Below are positions 1 to 10,295 of a stretch of 64,000 nucleotides of DNA, piece by piece. The position numbers and the translations under genes are program-made. Below the pieces are notes generated by a model. That model was not told where the DNA came from. It did no database searches and saw only the letters and a list, made by a program, of their open reading frames with translations. Each line of letters begins with the position of its first letter. The stretch's first letter is position 1. The stretch comes from Chrysaora quinquecirrha (taxonomy: Eukaryota > Cnidaria > Scyphozoa > Semaeostomeae > Pelagiidae): positions 5,793,519-5,857,518 of the forward strand of contig JACTAT010000052.1 in the NCBI GenBank assembly GCA_014526335.1, in the 5' to 3' direction.

Positions 1-828
1 TGGAAGACTAAGAGAGGAAAGGAGTCTTTGGCAGTAAATGTTAAAATTATTCGTAGAAATTCAGGAAACAAGATGCAAGTAACTCACAAAAAAGAAAATA
101 CTTGATTATATGCCTCCTAGAGCAAACTGAGACTTGAATCCTTTCTTTCACTTTAACTTCATCTAAACGTGCATTTGAAGCAAAATTTGCTGTAAAATCT
201 CTCCTGAAACGACTGCAATTCTGGTCTTTGCACGTGGAGAGGATTCTTGTACACCATTTTCCAGAAAGTATACCATTTTCAACATGTATACCATTTTCCA
301 GAAAAATGTCGCGCCGACCCAGACCTCTTTGAAAAGGTTTTTTTTCGAATTCACAATATTTTCTTCTATGGTTTCTAGATTGTTTTACCAGTTTCTAAAT
401 TTTTGGGTCTCTAGAAGCATATGCTAAAAGCAGGCTTCTCATAAACCAGTTTCTTAACAAATCTGCGTGTAGCTTCTTACATATCTAGCAAAAGTAGTAA
501 CGTTTATAACAATATTCTGTGACGTGAACAATATTCCGTTCAGTATAAACTTAGCATTAGTACCAGGACTTTTGCGGTTCCAAAGAATCGAACAAAGAAA
601 GAAATCATTTTGATTTTGCTCGTCACACACGAATCATTGAAAATTAGAATTGTTTTTATTGATTTGTATCTGTTTATCTAGCTAGATAATCAACCTTTCA
701 CTGTAGATTCAAACTCCAAGCATGAAGACCAGATCTATAAAATAAATTAAAAAATCCGCTTATGCCAGGTAGAGGATCGAACTTGATGAAAACAAGCGTT
801 AAAATGCGCATTATTGCGACGGACAAGC
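1..828. other. No gene recognised
   Basis: AT-rich sequence with only short open frames and no recognisable protein, RNA gene or clear repeat structure. It lies downstream of the CAP/ShKT gene, which is transcribed towards it. Confidence 0.4.
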
Positions 829-1470
829 TTGAGGCCCAAACATTGTTTGCCAAACATTTGAAATTTTTCTTCTCAAACTTAATGTTTCGCCGTTTGGCCA
901 CGCCAAGAAACATTGGTCATCAAACATTTTTGGCTTGTTACAATCACAAACATGAAATATTTTGCAATTTCAAGACAACATTTGATAAACGCGGGGAAAC
1001 GCGGTTTGCTTGTCGAACAGTGTTTTTTGACGCAGCCAAACGGTCAAAATGGTCAAATATTGCTTGAAAGGCCAACCTCAAATGTTTTATCAGCGTTTTT
1101 TGACCGTTTAGAAAATGTGACAAAACACTGAATTTTAAACAATTGTTACAAACACAAAGTGTTTTGAAATTCAAAAAGAAACATTATCAAATTTATTTTG
1201 CTTGTTGAACAGCGTTTTGTGAGGTTGCCAAACGGTCAAACATTGAAAAGCAAATCTCACATGTTTGACCAACAATGTTTGACCGTTTGGCCACGTCAAA
1301 AACATAACTTTTTTGCATGTCAAAAACATAAAATGTTTTGAAATTTAAAAATTGCCAAACACATTTTGCTAGCAGAACAAAGTTTCATGACGAGACTAAG
1401 CGGTCAAACATTGATTGAAAAGCAAGCCTCAAATGATTGAACAGAGATGTTTAATCGTTTGGCCAGGGTC
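829..1470. repeat. Family A palindromic repeat (AAACATTG type)
   Basis: Repeated blocks of the form AAACATTGTTTG, TTTGACCGTTTGGCCACGTC and CAAATGTTTGACC occur in both orientations and form a long imperfect palindrome. The same family recurs at about 2.5, 7.1, 32.8, 33.2, 33.8, 35.9, 43.7, 49.8, 55.4 and 62.3-63.4 kb. This copy is diverged and its ends are unclear. Confidence 0.7.
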
Positions 1471-1773
1471 TTACGCCGAAAACGGTACATCCCTGCTTCA
1501 AATAAACAGAATCCACAGGTCCCACGATTACAAGTTAGCTGCAAGTTACAGTGTTGCCAGAGCAAGCTGCAAGTTACAGTGTTGCCAGAGCAGTCACTAA
1601 GGCATACAGTGATGACACAACTATCCAGAGGTTCAGTGGTTCGGTGGATTAAATCAGTGGTTCGGTGGATTAAATCCCAACCTCGTCCCCAGGCCCCAAA
1701 TCGAATTTCCACGAATTCCAACCGTCAAATCGATTTGGAATATGGACCAGTTGGACTAGACTTGCTTCCCAAG

Positions 1774-2091
1774 TCCTAGACTTACTACATGAGTCGTAGT
1801 TTTCGCTGCCTTCACCTCAATTCAATTCATTCAACAAAATGTAAAATCAAAAAATAGTTGTTGCTGTTGTTAATGGCGGCAGCTCAAACTACGAGCGGAT
1901 CGTAGCATGAGCGGGCTGTGTTGCGTGGGGGGCTGGGAGCGAATCTACGATTTTTGTAGTGAGTCTACCCTAGCCCCTAACTTTCGCTCACATTGAATTG
2001 AATTGATGTTGTTGTTGTTCGCTTCAGTTAGTTTGAGCGCCCTGCAATTCAATTCAATAGCGATAACTACGACTCGTATAGTAAGTCTACA
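1774..2091. mobile_element. Short inverted-repeat element (AGACTTACTA type)
   Basis: The left end reads AGACTTACTACATGAGTCG and the right end is its near-perfect inverted copy (CGACTCGTATAGTAAGTCT). There is no coding capacity, so it looks like a non-autonomous DNA element. Diverged relatives appear near 4.34, 5.42 and 33.16 kb. Confidence 0.6.
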
Positions 2092-2201
2092 GTTGGATAG
2101 CGGAGTTTTACAAAGAGGCCTATTCTCCCTTGGGACGAGGTTGAAATCATCTTTATTTCAAGTCAAGATATTCAATAGAGACTAACCTTTGTTGCTTTTG
2201 C

Positions 2202-5200
2202 TCAACAGAAGCAAGTTTTCTGGCAATCACTGTGTAAAAAGCTTTTCAATGCTGGGTCATTGCAATACGGTTTCATACCAGTGCATGCTCCTGGGACGCC
2301 TGTGTCAGTGTATGGACAGGCCTCTGCGGAGGAAAAAGTAAATATGAAAGAAAATGATAAAACCGTCATTCATCTAGGCAACTCTTACACCGAGCAGTTG
2401 AAGCGGTTACACTTATCGATAATTTGAAATTCCGGAAGTTTACCATTTTCCCTCCATACCATGAAGAGGAATCCACTTAAGCAGTTTCAGCAAGCGTTCA
2501 TTGAGAATTTTTAAGTTTTAGGTCCATGCCAAACATTGTTTGTCAAACATTTAAATGTTTTACCATTTGGCCACGTCGCAAAACTGTGCTCCTCAAACAA
2601 ACACTTGCGTCAAGGCAAAAATGTTTTCGAACTTGTTCAAATACGCTTCGAAATCTACCAAAAAGAGAAGGCGTCTACTGAAAACAGGAGGCCAAATTAT
2701 TGAACTGTACCGAAATGATAGAATCATTACATACGTCCCACCAATTAACTCGATGCTGCTATTGTTGCTTTGTCCAAATTAAAGGTAGGCGAGGGTAAAT
2801 TAGAGACTCATGTGGTGCGTCTACCAAAATGATAAGACTAAAGAAATTTTAATCCTTACCTCCCGGTTTTGGTATGAATCTTGGTGGAGTGAGTTCTTCA
2901 GTTGTCAAATACGATTTTCCTGAAAGATTGGATGTGATCAATTTAGTAAGAGACATTTTGGTACCCTGGATACCACTTTGGCAACTCTTAAGTGACAATT
3001 TATGACTTATACTTCATTGATCTACAACCGTTCGGACGGTGAAAATTTTGGGTAAAATATAGTTCGACAGTTGGATCGTCTGAAACTATTTCATTATAAT
3101 GTATTCCAACCCCTCTAAGCGATAAAGGGGTGGTTACTGCCCAGATGATGCTTCGTATGATTTGGGTACGGGTATGTGCCGCCGATATGGGTGGGATTTG
3201 GCCACTAAAGTTTTCTTAACATGCGTATGATATAAGAGGGTGGAAAATTAAAGAAAACCCAGAAATTGACCTTATTTGAGACAAATACAAAATGTTAAAT
3301 CGCGTCGAAGATGTTCTTAGTACAGTTTTAATTTTAATAGTTTGCTTGGAATGAAATATCGGACAAGGATAAAGGCCAATTTCTAAAATTTAGAAATGAG
3401 ACATGTACCTATGTAGAACCAGGGGCGGACTGGCAGGGTTGCTAGGTTGCGGTTGCAACCCGGGCCTTCTTGTTATATAGGGTCTTTAACAAACTGTTTT
3501 TGTTGTTTATTGAGCAAATCTCATCGATTTCTTGGGATTTCGAAGAGATTTGGATTTGTTTTGCTCAGTCTGAAAACAGTTGGAAATAACAGAAATTGTT
3601 TCTCAATGCAGATAATTAGAAAGAAGTAAAAATAAAAAGATAATCAGCTTATGCGCACAAAAATATGGAAGCAAGAAAATATGCAAGCAAGAAAATATAG
3701 AAATGCGAAACATATGTTTAAAAGGGAGACGATTTTGCCAACGAAATATCCCAAATAAGAAAAGAAGTGTTAACATGAACAGTAGCCCTTGCTTTGCCCT
3801 TGATTTTTTACACAGAAACTCGCTAGAAGCAACTAACAAGACAAATTGCTATCGTGAAAACAGGCCCCTTTTACTGGAAATAGCAACCCTTGAGATTCGC
3901 TGCCAGTCCGCCGGGCGCCTCTGTTTAGAACAGGTGCAACGGGTGAATATAGGGTCTTTTCCTACATTATAAGAGGATGGATCAGGGTCAGTGATAGGGT
4001 TGGGTTAGGGTTAGCGTAAATTTGGACGGCATATCCCCATTGGCCCCTAAGTCATGTACCCATCCCGGGGTTGATTGACTCCCAGGCTACCCCATTGCAT
4101 CCACTGGACTACTATTAAATGGAATTCCACTCCTACCTCCAGATTTCAATTGTTTAACGTTGCTTCTAAACCCAATGCTGATGTTACCCTTTGGTAGATA
4201 TTGACAAACAATGACAGTGTGTCTTCGATTGTGCTTCACGTATGATGACCAACCGCAACCAACTTTTGTTGTTGATTTCCAAACAACCTAATATAAAAAC
4301 AAATAAGGAACAAAATATTTGAGTGTGTTCTTTGAACCTAGACTTATTGCATGAGTCGTTAGTTTCCGCTCCTCCACCACCCCGACACCCTGCTACAACT
4401 ATTGAGCGACCTCATTTTAGTGTTGGCCTCGGTCTCATGAGCGATAACTGGGACTCAGGTAATAAGTATACTTTGAACCAACAAAATTGTTTGGAGCAAA
4501 CGTAAGAAATTAATACGACCAGAAACGGTCTCGAACCTAAGACCTTTGCCTTTATGTGCACGTTTTGTAATGATGCCGTATTTCCTCTACCATGCCTCTA
4601 CCAAGCGCTTTCCCTCTTTAAGTGCTTCCCTCCAATGAGCAAGTCCACAAAAGCCCTTGCTATTTCTGCAATGTTGCTATTAAGGGTCCCTCTGTAATAA
4701 CCACCTAGGGCGGTTTTTAGTATACACGTTTTTTTTATAAGCAACACCTTTATAAGGAACTCGAGGCTGAAAATTCCCAAAAAGTTAAGGAACTTTAAGG
4801 AATTGTCGAGGCTCGGATGAAAAACTAAGAATAATTTTTTTCAAGAACAAGACGATTTGTGCAAAAAAATGGCAGAATAACAATGACTCCATTTATATTT
4901 AAAGTTAGACAATGAAGCAAGTTTATATGAATTTGCTTTTAAAATCAGTATTCAAACATATCTCACGAAAAGGAACAGCATAAAGAACTTAAGCCTTATT
5001 TTGTTGAAAAATTAAGGAACTCCAGCCTCAACTCAGAGTTAAGGTTCCTTATAAAAAAAACGTGTATTTAGATTTTGTATTCATTGGTAGGTGTCACTTA
5101 CTATATGTGTCATAGTTATTGCTGCCGCCGGTCACAACCTTAAGTTGTTGTGGTTTTGGATATCTTATTCAGACTTGGAGTTTGAGCATGTAGCAATCCA

Positions 5201-6753
5201 AATAAATGAGCGGGAACTATGGCACATGTCCAAGGGTGAACGAAATACAAGCTAAATTGCAAGAGAAAGAGGTTATCGTCATAGAACATTCGAGATACCT
5301 GTGTGAAATGCCAATAGCGTCCAAATGGTGCAATCTGATAATAATTGTAGTCGATGCCTTCTGCATACCTAAAATTTCAAAGAGCAAAGAATAATTACAA
5401 GTTTGTATCATTAATCTAGACTTATTACATGATTCCCTCTCTTAGCAAACAGCAACAACAGCAACAGCTACAAATAGCTGCTTGCTTTGCTAAACAAGGT
5501 TTTGAGCAGTTTTGAGGTCGGTCGCCAGCCGTTAGCGATAACTAGGACTACCACGATGGGATTCGAACCTCGACTGCATGATCAGAGAGCCAACGACGTT
5601 TCTACTGAGCTATAGAGCTCAATGAAATCACCAAGTAACTCTCCAAGTCATACAGCCCAAGGCTCTCCTCCGTTCGACTCTTTGTATTTCGGCTAAGTTG
5701 AGCCTTATTCAGCACCATACATATTTGTATTTATTTGTCACGAATGGCAAACACTAGGATATACTTTTCCACAAGTGGCATACCAGGATGGGACTCGAAA
5801 TAGAGCTGCATAATAAGAGAGCTAACGACGCTTCCTCTGAGGCCTGAGCTATAGAATTCATTGGAATCACCGAATAATTCTCCAAGTCAAAGAGTTCTTT
5901 AGATAAGTGGAAATGTGGTTACTCGTTGGCTCTCTGATCGTATAGCCAAGATTCAAATCACTTCTACTGTGGTATGCCACTTGTGGACAAATCTATCCTA
6001 GTGTTTGCAATTAATGCCAAATATATTGTGATATGCATAGATAAGGAAAAACAAGTATGGGGATAAAAGATGAGGTGATGTATGTTCTGTACGTAGGCAT
6101 CCATTTCATTCGCAAACTTACCATGCTCTGACAGCATCCGCAACAGTCTTCTCCTTATCAGAGTATTCACCATGGTTACCAATGTAAACATTCTCCCCAA
6201 CATTGTCAGTTGAATGATCAAGGATGTAATTGGAGGAAGTAGAATAGTAATTCTTTAGTAACAATTTGTTGGCGTGTCTTTTTGCCTGAGTTACCAAATT
6301 TTCATCCCAGGTCAAATCAGGGGTGTCCACGTGTTGAGAACGAGCTTTGTTATGAGCAAACAAACTCAACCTTTTGCTGTCTGCAAAGAAAAGGTTCAGA
6401 TACACAAAATTTGCTGTAAAATAGCAAAATTATGGAAACGAAAAATGATCACAATAATATCCTGATCATAATCATAATGATTATCCTAGTATAGTCATAA
6501 TCATATAGATTAAAGAAAATCAGATTCATGATCTTGATCATAATTAAAGTCGAAACAACATCATCATCAGATTTAGAATTTTATTAATAATCATAATTAT
6601 AACTCCAATCATAATTATAATCATAATCATAATCATAATCATGATAATAATCAGCATCACCACCACCACCACCACCACCACCACCATCATCATCAGCATT
6701 ATCATCATCATTATCGACACCAACACCAACACCACCCCCAACACCAACACCAA

Positions 6754-6834
<81 letters not shown>

Positions 6835-6960
6835 GATTACAATCATCGTCAACAAAAAACATAAAAGTAGGAAAATACACAGCATCTGTATCTTACCTTT
6901 CTGTGCAGTTGTACCAGTGATACACAAAAGTGCTCCAACCACAACCAACCAAACTGCCAT
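2202..6960 (-). CDS. Secreted CAP-domain protein with C-terminal ShKT-like module
   Basis: Six exons join in phase: 6960-6897, 6380-6122, 5368-5299, 4287-4137, 2919-2860 and 2323-2202, giving 241 aa. Exon 1 encodes a hydrophobic signal peptide starting MAVWLVVVGALL. The CAP (SCP/Tpx-1/Ag5/PR-1) domain follows: HNKAR and DLTWDENL in exon 2, GENVYIG later in exon 2, HFTQ at the end of exon 3, VVWKSTTKVGCGW and VCQYLPKGN in exon 4. Exon 5 is a proline-rich linker. Exon 6 has six cysteines and ends CQKTCFC before TGA, the spacing of a ShKT (potassium-channel-toxin-fold) module. CAP proteins are usually extracellular; CAP/ShKT proteins occur in secretions, body tissues and some venoms, so a toxic role cannot be inferred. 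The glycine usual before HFTQ is replaced by tryptophan. All GT/AG borders fit. Confidence 0.85.
2523..2645. repeat. Family A fragment upstream of the last CAP exon
   Basis: Contains the family A words CAAACATTGTTTGTCAAACA and a diverged GGCCACGTCGCAAAAC, ending in AT-rich sequence. It lies in the intron before the last CAP/ShKT exon. Confidence 0.6.
3422..3925. repeat. Possible inverted-repeat element
   Basis: The word CGGACTGGCAG at the left has an inverted partner, CTGCCAGTCCG, near 3901. The interior has no recognisable gene. It lies in the intron between the fourth and fifth CAP/ShKT exons. Confidence 0.35.
4723..5066. mobile_element. MITE-like element with TACACGTTTTTTTTATAAG ends
   Basis: Starts TACACGTTTTTTTTATAAG and ends in the inverted form CTTATAAAAAAAACGTGTA. 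Internal sequence is AT-rich and non-coding. It lies in an intron of the CAP/ShKT gene. A solo end of the same family occurs at 60330-60389. The ends resemble the TACACGC family (family B) at 21.1, 23.5, 29.3 and 37.6 kb. Confidence 0.75.
5545..6040 (-). repeat. Dimeric tRNA-related SINE, interrupted by a CAP exon border region
   Basis: Two diverged copies of a unit containing a tRNA-like segment (GAGCTCTATAGCTCAGTAGA and GGTTCGAATCC on the minus strand) and a tail with GGTATGCCACTTGTGG. Related dimers lie at 49.19-49.63 kb and 50.69-51.14 kb. The tRNA-like part is a SINE head, not a functional tRNA gene. It lies in the second intron of the CAP/ShKT gene. Confidence 0.6.
6560..6835. repeat. 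ATC trinucleotide microsatellite
   Basis: Long run of ATC/ACC/AAT triplets, purest at about 6750-6833. It lies in intron 1 of the CAP/ShKT gene, just downstream of the signal-peptide exon. Open frames of poly-Asp, poly-Met or poly-Ile here are artefacts of the repeat. Confidence 0.95.
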
Positions 6961-7071
6961 TATGTTCCTATAAAATAATGTTGAAAAAAGTAATCAAAAT
7001 AAGAAAAGCCTAGAAAAGTGGATCATGCAGATGAATTACCAAAGCACGACTAAGAAAATTGATTCAAAAAC

Positions 7072-7250
7072 CCAGGCAAAACGATCAAACAATGTTTGTC
7101 AAACATTTGAAATTTGCTTATCAAGCAAAATGTTTGACCGTTGAACGATCAAAAACATTGCCCAACAAATCCTGTTTATCAAGCAATGTTTTGTGACGTG
7201 GCGAAACGTTAAAACATTGCTTGACGAGCAAATTTCATATATTGACGAAC
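7072..7250. repeat. Family A palindromic repeat
   Basis: Carries AACGATCAAACAATGTTTGT, then CAAGCAATGTTTTGTGACGT and its inverted counterpart words. It lies about 110 bp upstream of the CAP/ShKT start codon. Confidence 0.65.
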
Positions 7251-7614
7251 ACCGTTTGATCTTATCTATTAATTTTATAGAAAAATTAGTAAAATTCCCT
7301 GATGTATGGACTAGGAGGGAAAGAAACACAGACGGAAAACTATTGCGAGAAGAAAAATTGTTTGAAGAAACATTTCATCTAAAACTAGCGGCGAAATCAA
7401 AGTATAAAAAAACCTTATCAGTGTGTTACTGCAAATGCATTGCTTAAAAAAGCAAAAGCAACACTAAAAGATTTTAATGAACAGAACTGCATATTCATTT
7501 TGATCAAATTGTGAGCGTCAACGTTTGAGGGATATGATGTATAGACGCTCCAAACAATCTATGTAAATAAATGAGACGGCGGCTGAACAAACTCATAGTT
7601 TTCCATAGTCACTA

Positions 7615-8128
7615 GAATATAGAATGAATTTTAACTACAAATATGGTTTAATGACAACTATACAGAGACACTTGCATGTAAGCAAAGCTCGAGACTACTC
7701 AAGGATAAGATTTGATACATGCGTAAAGTACAATGTACGTGATTTCCGACTGCAAATGCATAAAAACGGCATTCTAATTCTTGATTTTTTGGAGTGATAA
7801 AATCATTCAACATTTGAAAAATTCCTTAATGATTTTCTCTTTAGTAGTATAAGTCCTTTAAATTTTCGGGCCTTCTACATGTAGGTTCCTTATAAAGTGG
7901 TTCTTTATAAAAAAAAGCGTGTATGGCCTCGTACTCACTGAAATGAAGTTCCTTGGATATACACATACAATCGGAAAAACCATAGTGAAAAGGCACTAGG
8001 ATATTGACTAGATAAAGGAACTATTAACTAACTTTTGGAACTACAATCGTCTCAAAAGAGGTCCGAAATAAGGGACTTTAAGAACTAGGCCTGGAGGTAG
8101 GTTCTTTATAAAAAGAAGATTGTACAGT
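7615..8128. mobile_element. Degenerate family B elements
   Basis: Bases to 7921 match family B in reverse, ending TTCTTTATAAAAAAAAGCGT. From about 7985 to 8128 there is a second, forward fragment with AACTACAATCGTCTCAAAAG and AAGAACTAGGCC. Full copies are at 21.1, 23.5, 29.3 and 37.6 kb. Confidence 0.6.
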
Positions 8129-8459
8129 ATTTAAGTCAAAATAAGTCGGAGAGATAGATGAGTCGGAGACAGATGATTGGAATCCCTCCGTCTTCGAGTC
8201 TCAATAAATAGGCTTTTAGTATACAAAGTTTGTTTTTGTTTCTTTATTTTATATTATGTCGGCGAAGGACCTAGACGGGCCTCAAATCAAAGGGCATGAT
8301 CAATGGAAAGAAAAAACGTTAATGGAAAAAGATAAGATCGAACCTGGCCTTTTGGAATAAAAATTTGACACATGTTGTACGAGGCAGGGAAAGGCAAAAT
8401 TTGTTAAGGCTTTTGTTGTAATAGCCAAACTTATTTTGACTTAAAATGAAAAAGCTGTT

Positions 8460-8713
8460 CCTTTTCCATCCTACTTAGTTAGTCATTTTAGTTGGCTATT
8501 TATTTAGTTAGCTAGTTCGTCAGCTGGTTTACTTTGCTATTTAGAGAGCTATTTAGTTATCTAGTTAGGTAGTTAGTTAGTTAGTTAGTTAGCTTGTCAG
8601 TAAGTTATAGTTAGTTAGTTAGTTAGTTAGTTAGCTAGTGAGTTAGTTAGTTAGTAAGTTATAGTTAGTTAGTTAGCTAGTTAGTTAGTTAGTGAGTTAG
8701 TTAGTTAGTGAGC

Positions 8714-8752
<39 letters not shown>

Positions 8753-8812
8753 CTAGTCAGTTAGTTAGTTAGTAAGTTATAGTTAGTTAGTTAGCTAGTT
8801 AGTTAGTTAGTG

Positions 8813-8858
<46 letters not shown>
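8460..8858. repeat. TTAG tandem array, left part
   Basis: Roughly 400 bp of TTAGT/TTAG units with variants such as TTAGTGAG and TTAGCTAG. The BEL element is inserted in it; the array resumes at 17834. Confidence 0.95.
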
Positions 8859-8859
<1 letters not shown>

Positions 8860-9078
8860 GTTGTAAACTAGGTACCAGTCCTCTATGACGTATATCCTGT
8901 AACAATGTGCATGTCATTAGCGGTAAAGGTTCAGTTGTTCACAGAGATCGTAAAGCTAAGATCATGAAAAAGTAGTAGCCACAAGTTATGTCAGTATTTT
9001 ATATTATCTTCTTTATTCATATTAAATCATTATCATTATAAACAAAGTCTGTTTTCTGCTCCACCACTCGATACAACA
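8859..9078 (+). repeat. BEL 5' LTR
   Basis: Begins TGTTGTAAACTAGG and ends CTCGATACAACA, so it has the TG...CA ends of an LTR. It reads base for base as the 3' LTR. It must contain promoter and polyadenylation signals, which I did not resolve. Confidence 0.95.
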
Positions 9079-9081
9079 TAA

Positions 9082-9099
9082 TGGCGCCCAACGTGGGGC
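9082..9099 (+). other. Primer binding site, tRNA-Lys
   Basis: TGGCGCCCAACGTGGGGC lies three bases after the LTR. It is the complement expected for the 3' end of tRNA-Lys (the Lys1,2 type), a known primer in several retroelement groups. Confidence 0.85.
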
Positions 9100-9165
9100 A
9101 GGAGCAATAAGGATTTGTCGAAGATTTGAAATAAGAAGAAGAACTAGAGTCGAAGAAAAAAGAAC

Positions 9166-10295
9166 ATGGCTACAACTGAACGAACAGACGATGGTATTGA
9201 AAGACTAAGAAAGATCAGAGGAGGCAACAAGGCCGCGGTCACCAAGCTCGAGAGAGATGCTCAACTTTACTTAAAAGAAAATCCAGAAACACTCAACGAT
9301 GAAATAAAGACAAAAGTGAGTACTGTGTTAATATCTCTAAAAGACAAGAAAAAATACATAGAAGAACTGAACGATAAGATTTTAGACCGATGCGATCTAG
9401 ACGAGATCGACAGAGAGGTGGATGAAACCACAGAAATCGGAACAAGAATGACAGAAATTATTACAAGATTAGAAATATTCATGCACAGAGTAGACGAAAT
9501 AGAGAAAAAACGCAAAGAATAGAGAAACAAGACCAAACCACGAAGGTCCAACACAAAGTCCAGTTCAACTCGACATTAGCCATACGTCGAGCAGTGGTAG
9601 TAGAGGAACGGTAGGTGTTCGTTTGCCGAAGTATAATTTACCAAGATTCAACGGAGATGTTACACGATTTCAGGCCTTCTGGCAAAGTTTTTCCTGTATT
9701 ATCGACGAAAACGAAGAGTTGCCAAAAAATTCAGAAGCTGAACTACCTGATAACATCACTCGAAGGTCAGGCCTTTAAGGCCATCGAAGGCTTGGACATA
9801 TGCGAAGAAAACTACGAGGCAGCGAAAGATATTCTAAAGTCACGTTTTGGGAAAACACAACAAATCATTAGCACGCATATGCAGGCATTGCTGAACCTTG
9901 GAAATAAGTCAAGTGGAGTATCCTCTCTGAGGGAAATCTATGACACGCTGAATGTACATATCAGAGGATTAAAATCTCTGGGAGTCACTTCGAAAGAATA
10001 CGGCAGTTTATTAATTCCAGTCATCATGGCAAGAATGCCTAGCGAAATCTCAATTCAGGTCGCTAGAAAGACGACCGAAGATGTCTGGGACATTGATGGG
10101 ACCCTTGAAATAATTAGAAAAGAAATTGAAGCCCGGGAAATGAGCTCAAAGATCCGAATAAATGAGAAAAAACCAGAGAAAGAAGTATCAGCGCCAACCG
10201 GAACTACAAGGGCTTTTGTGGCTGCCCAAAACACGAGAAAAATCGAATGTTTTTCTGTAAGAAAGAACATTATGCTTCAGACTGTACGGAATTAA
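9166..10295 (+). pseudogene. BEL gag region, frameshifted
   Basis: An open frame runs 9166-9522 (118 aa, coiled and charged). The next frame carries the BEL gag core (VRLPKYNLPRFNGD, near 9617). After about 9725 a third frame carries ITSLEGQAFKAIEGL and continues to 10295. The zinc-knuckle protein then resumes in the frame used by pol. The three breaks fall at A-runs (about 9504-9510 and 9723-9728) and a T-run (about 10250). Each is repaired conceptually by a one-base change, so they may be sequencing indels rather than mutations. Confidence 0.85.

Noticed and set aside
6544..6960. Open frames of poly-Met, poly-Asp and poly-Ile
   Set aside because: They are readings of the ATC microsatellite; only the first 64 bases from 6960 are coding (CAP exon 1).
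8460..8858. TTAG array as interstitial telomere
   Set aside because: The unit lacks the GG of TTAGGG, the animal telomere repeat; it looks like an ordinary microsatellite.
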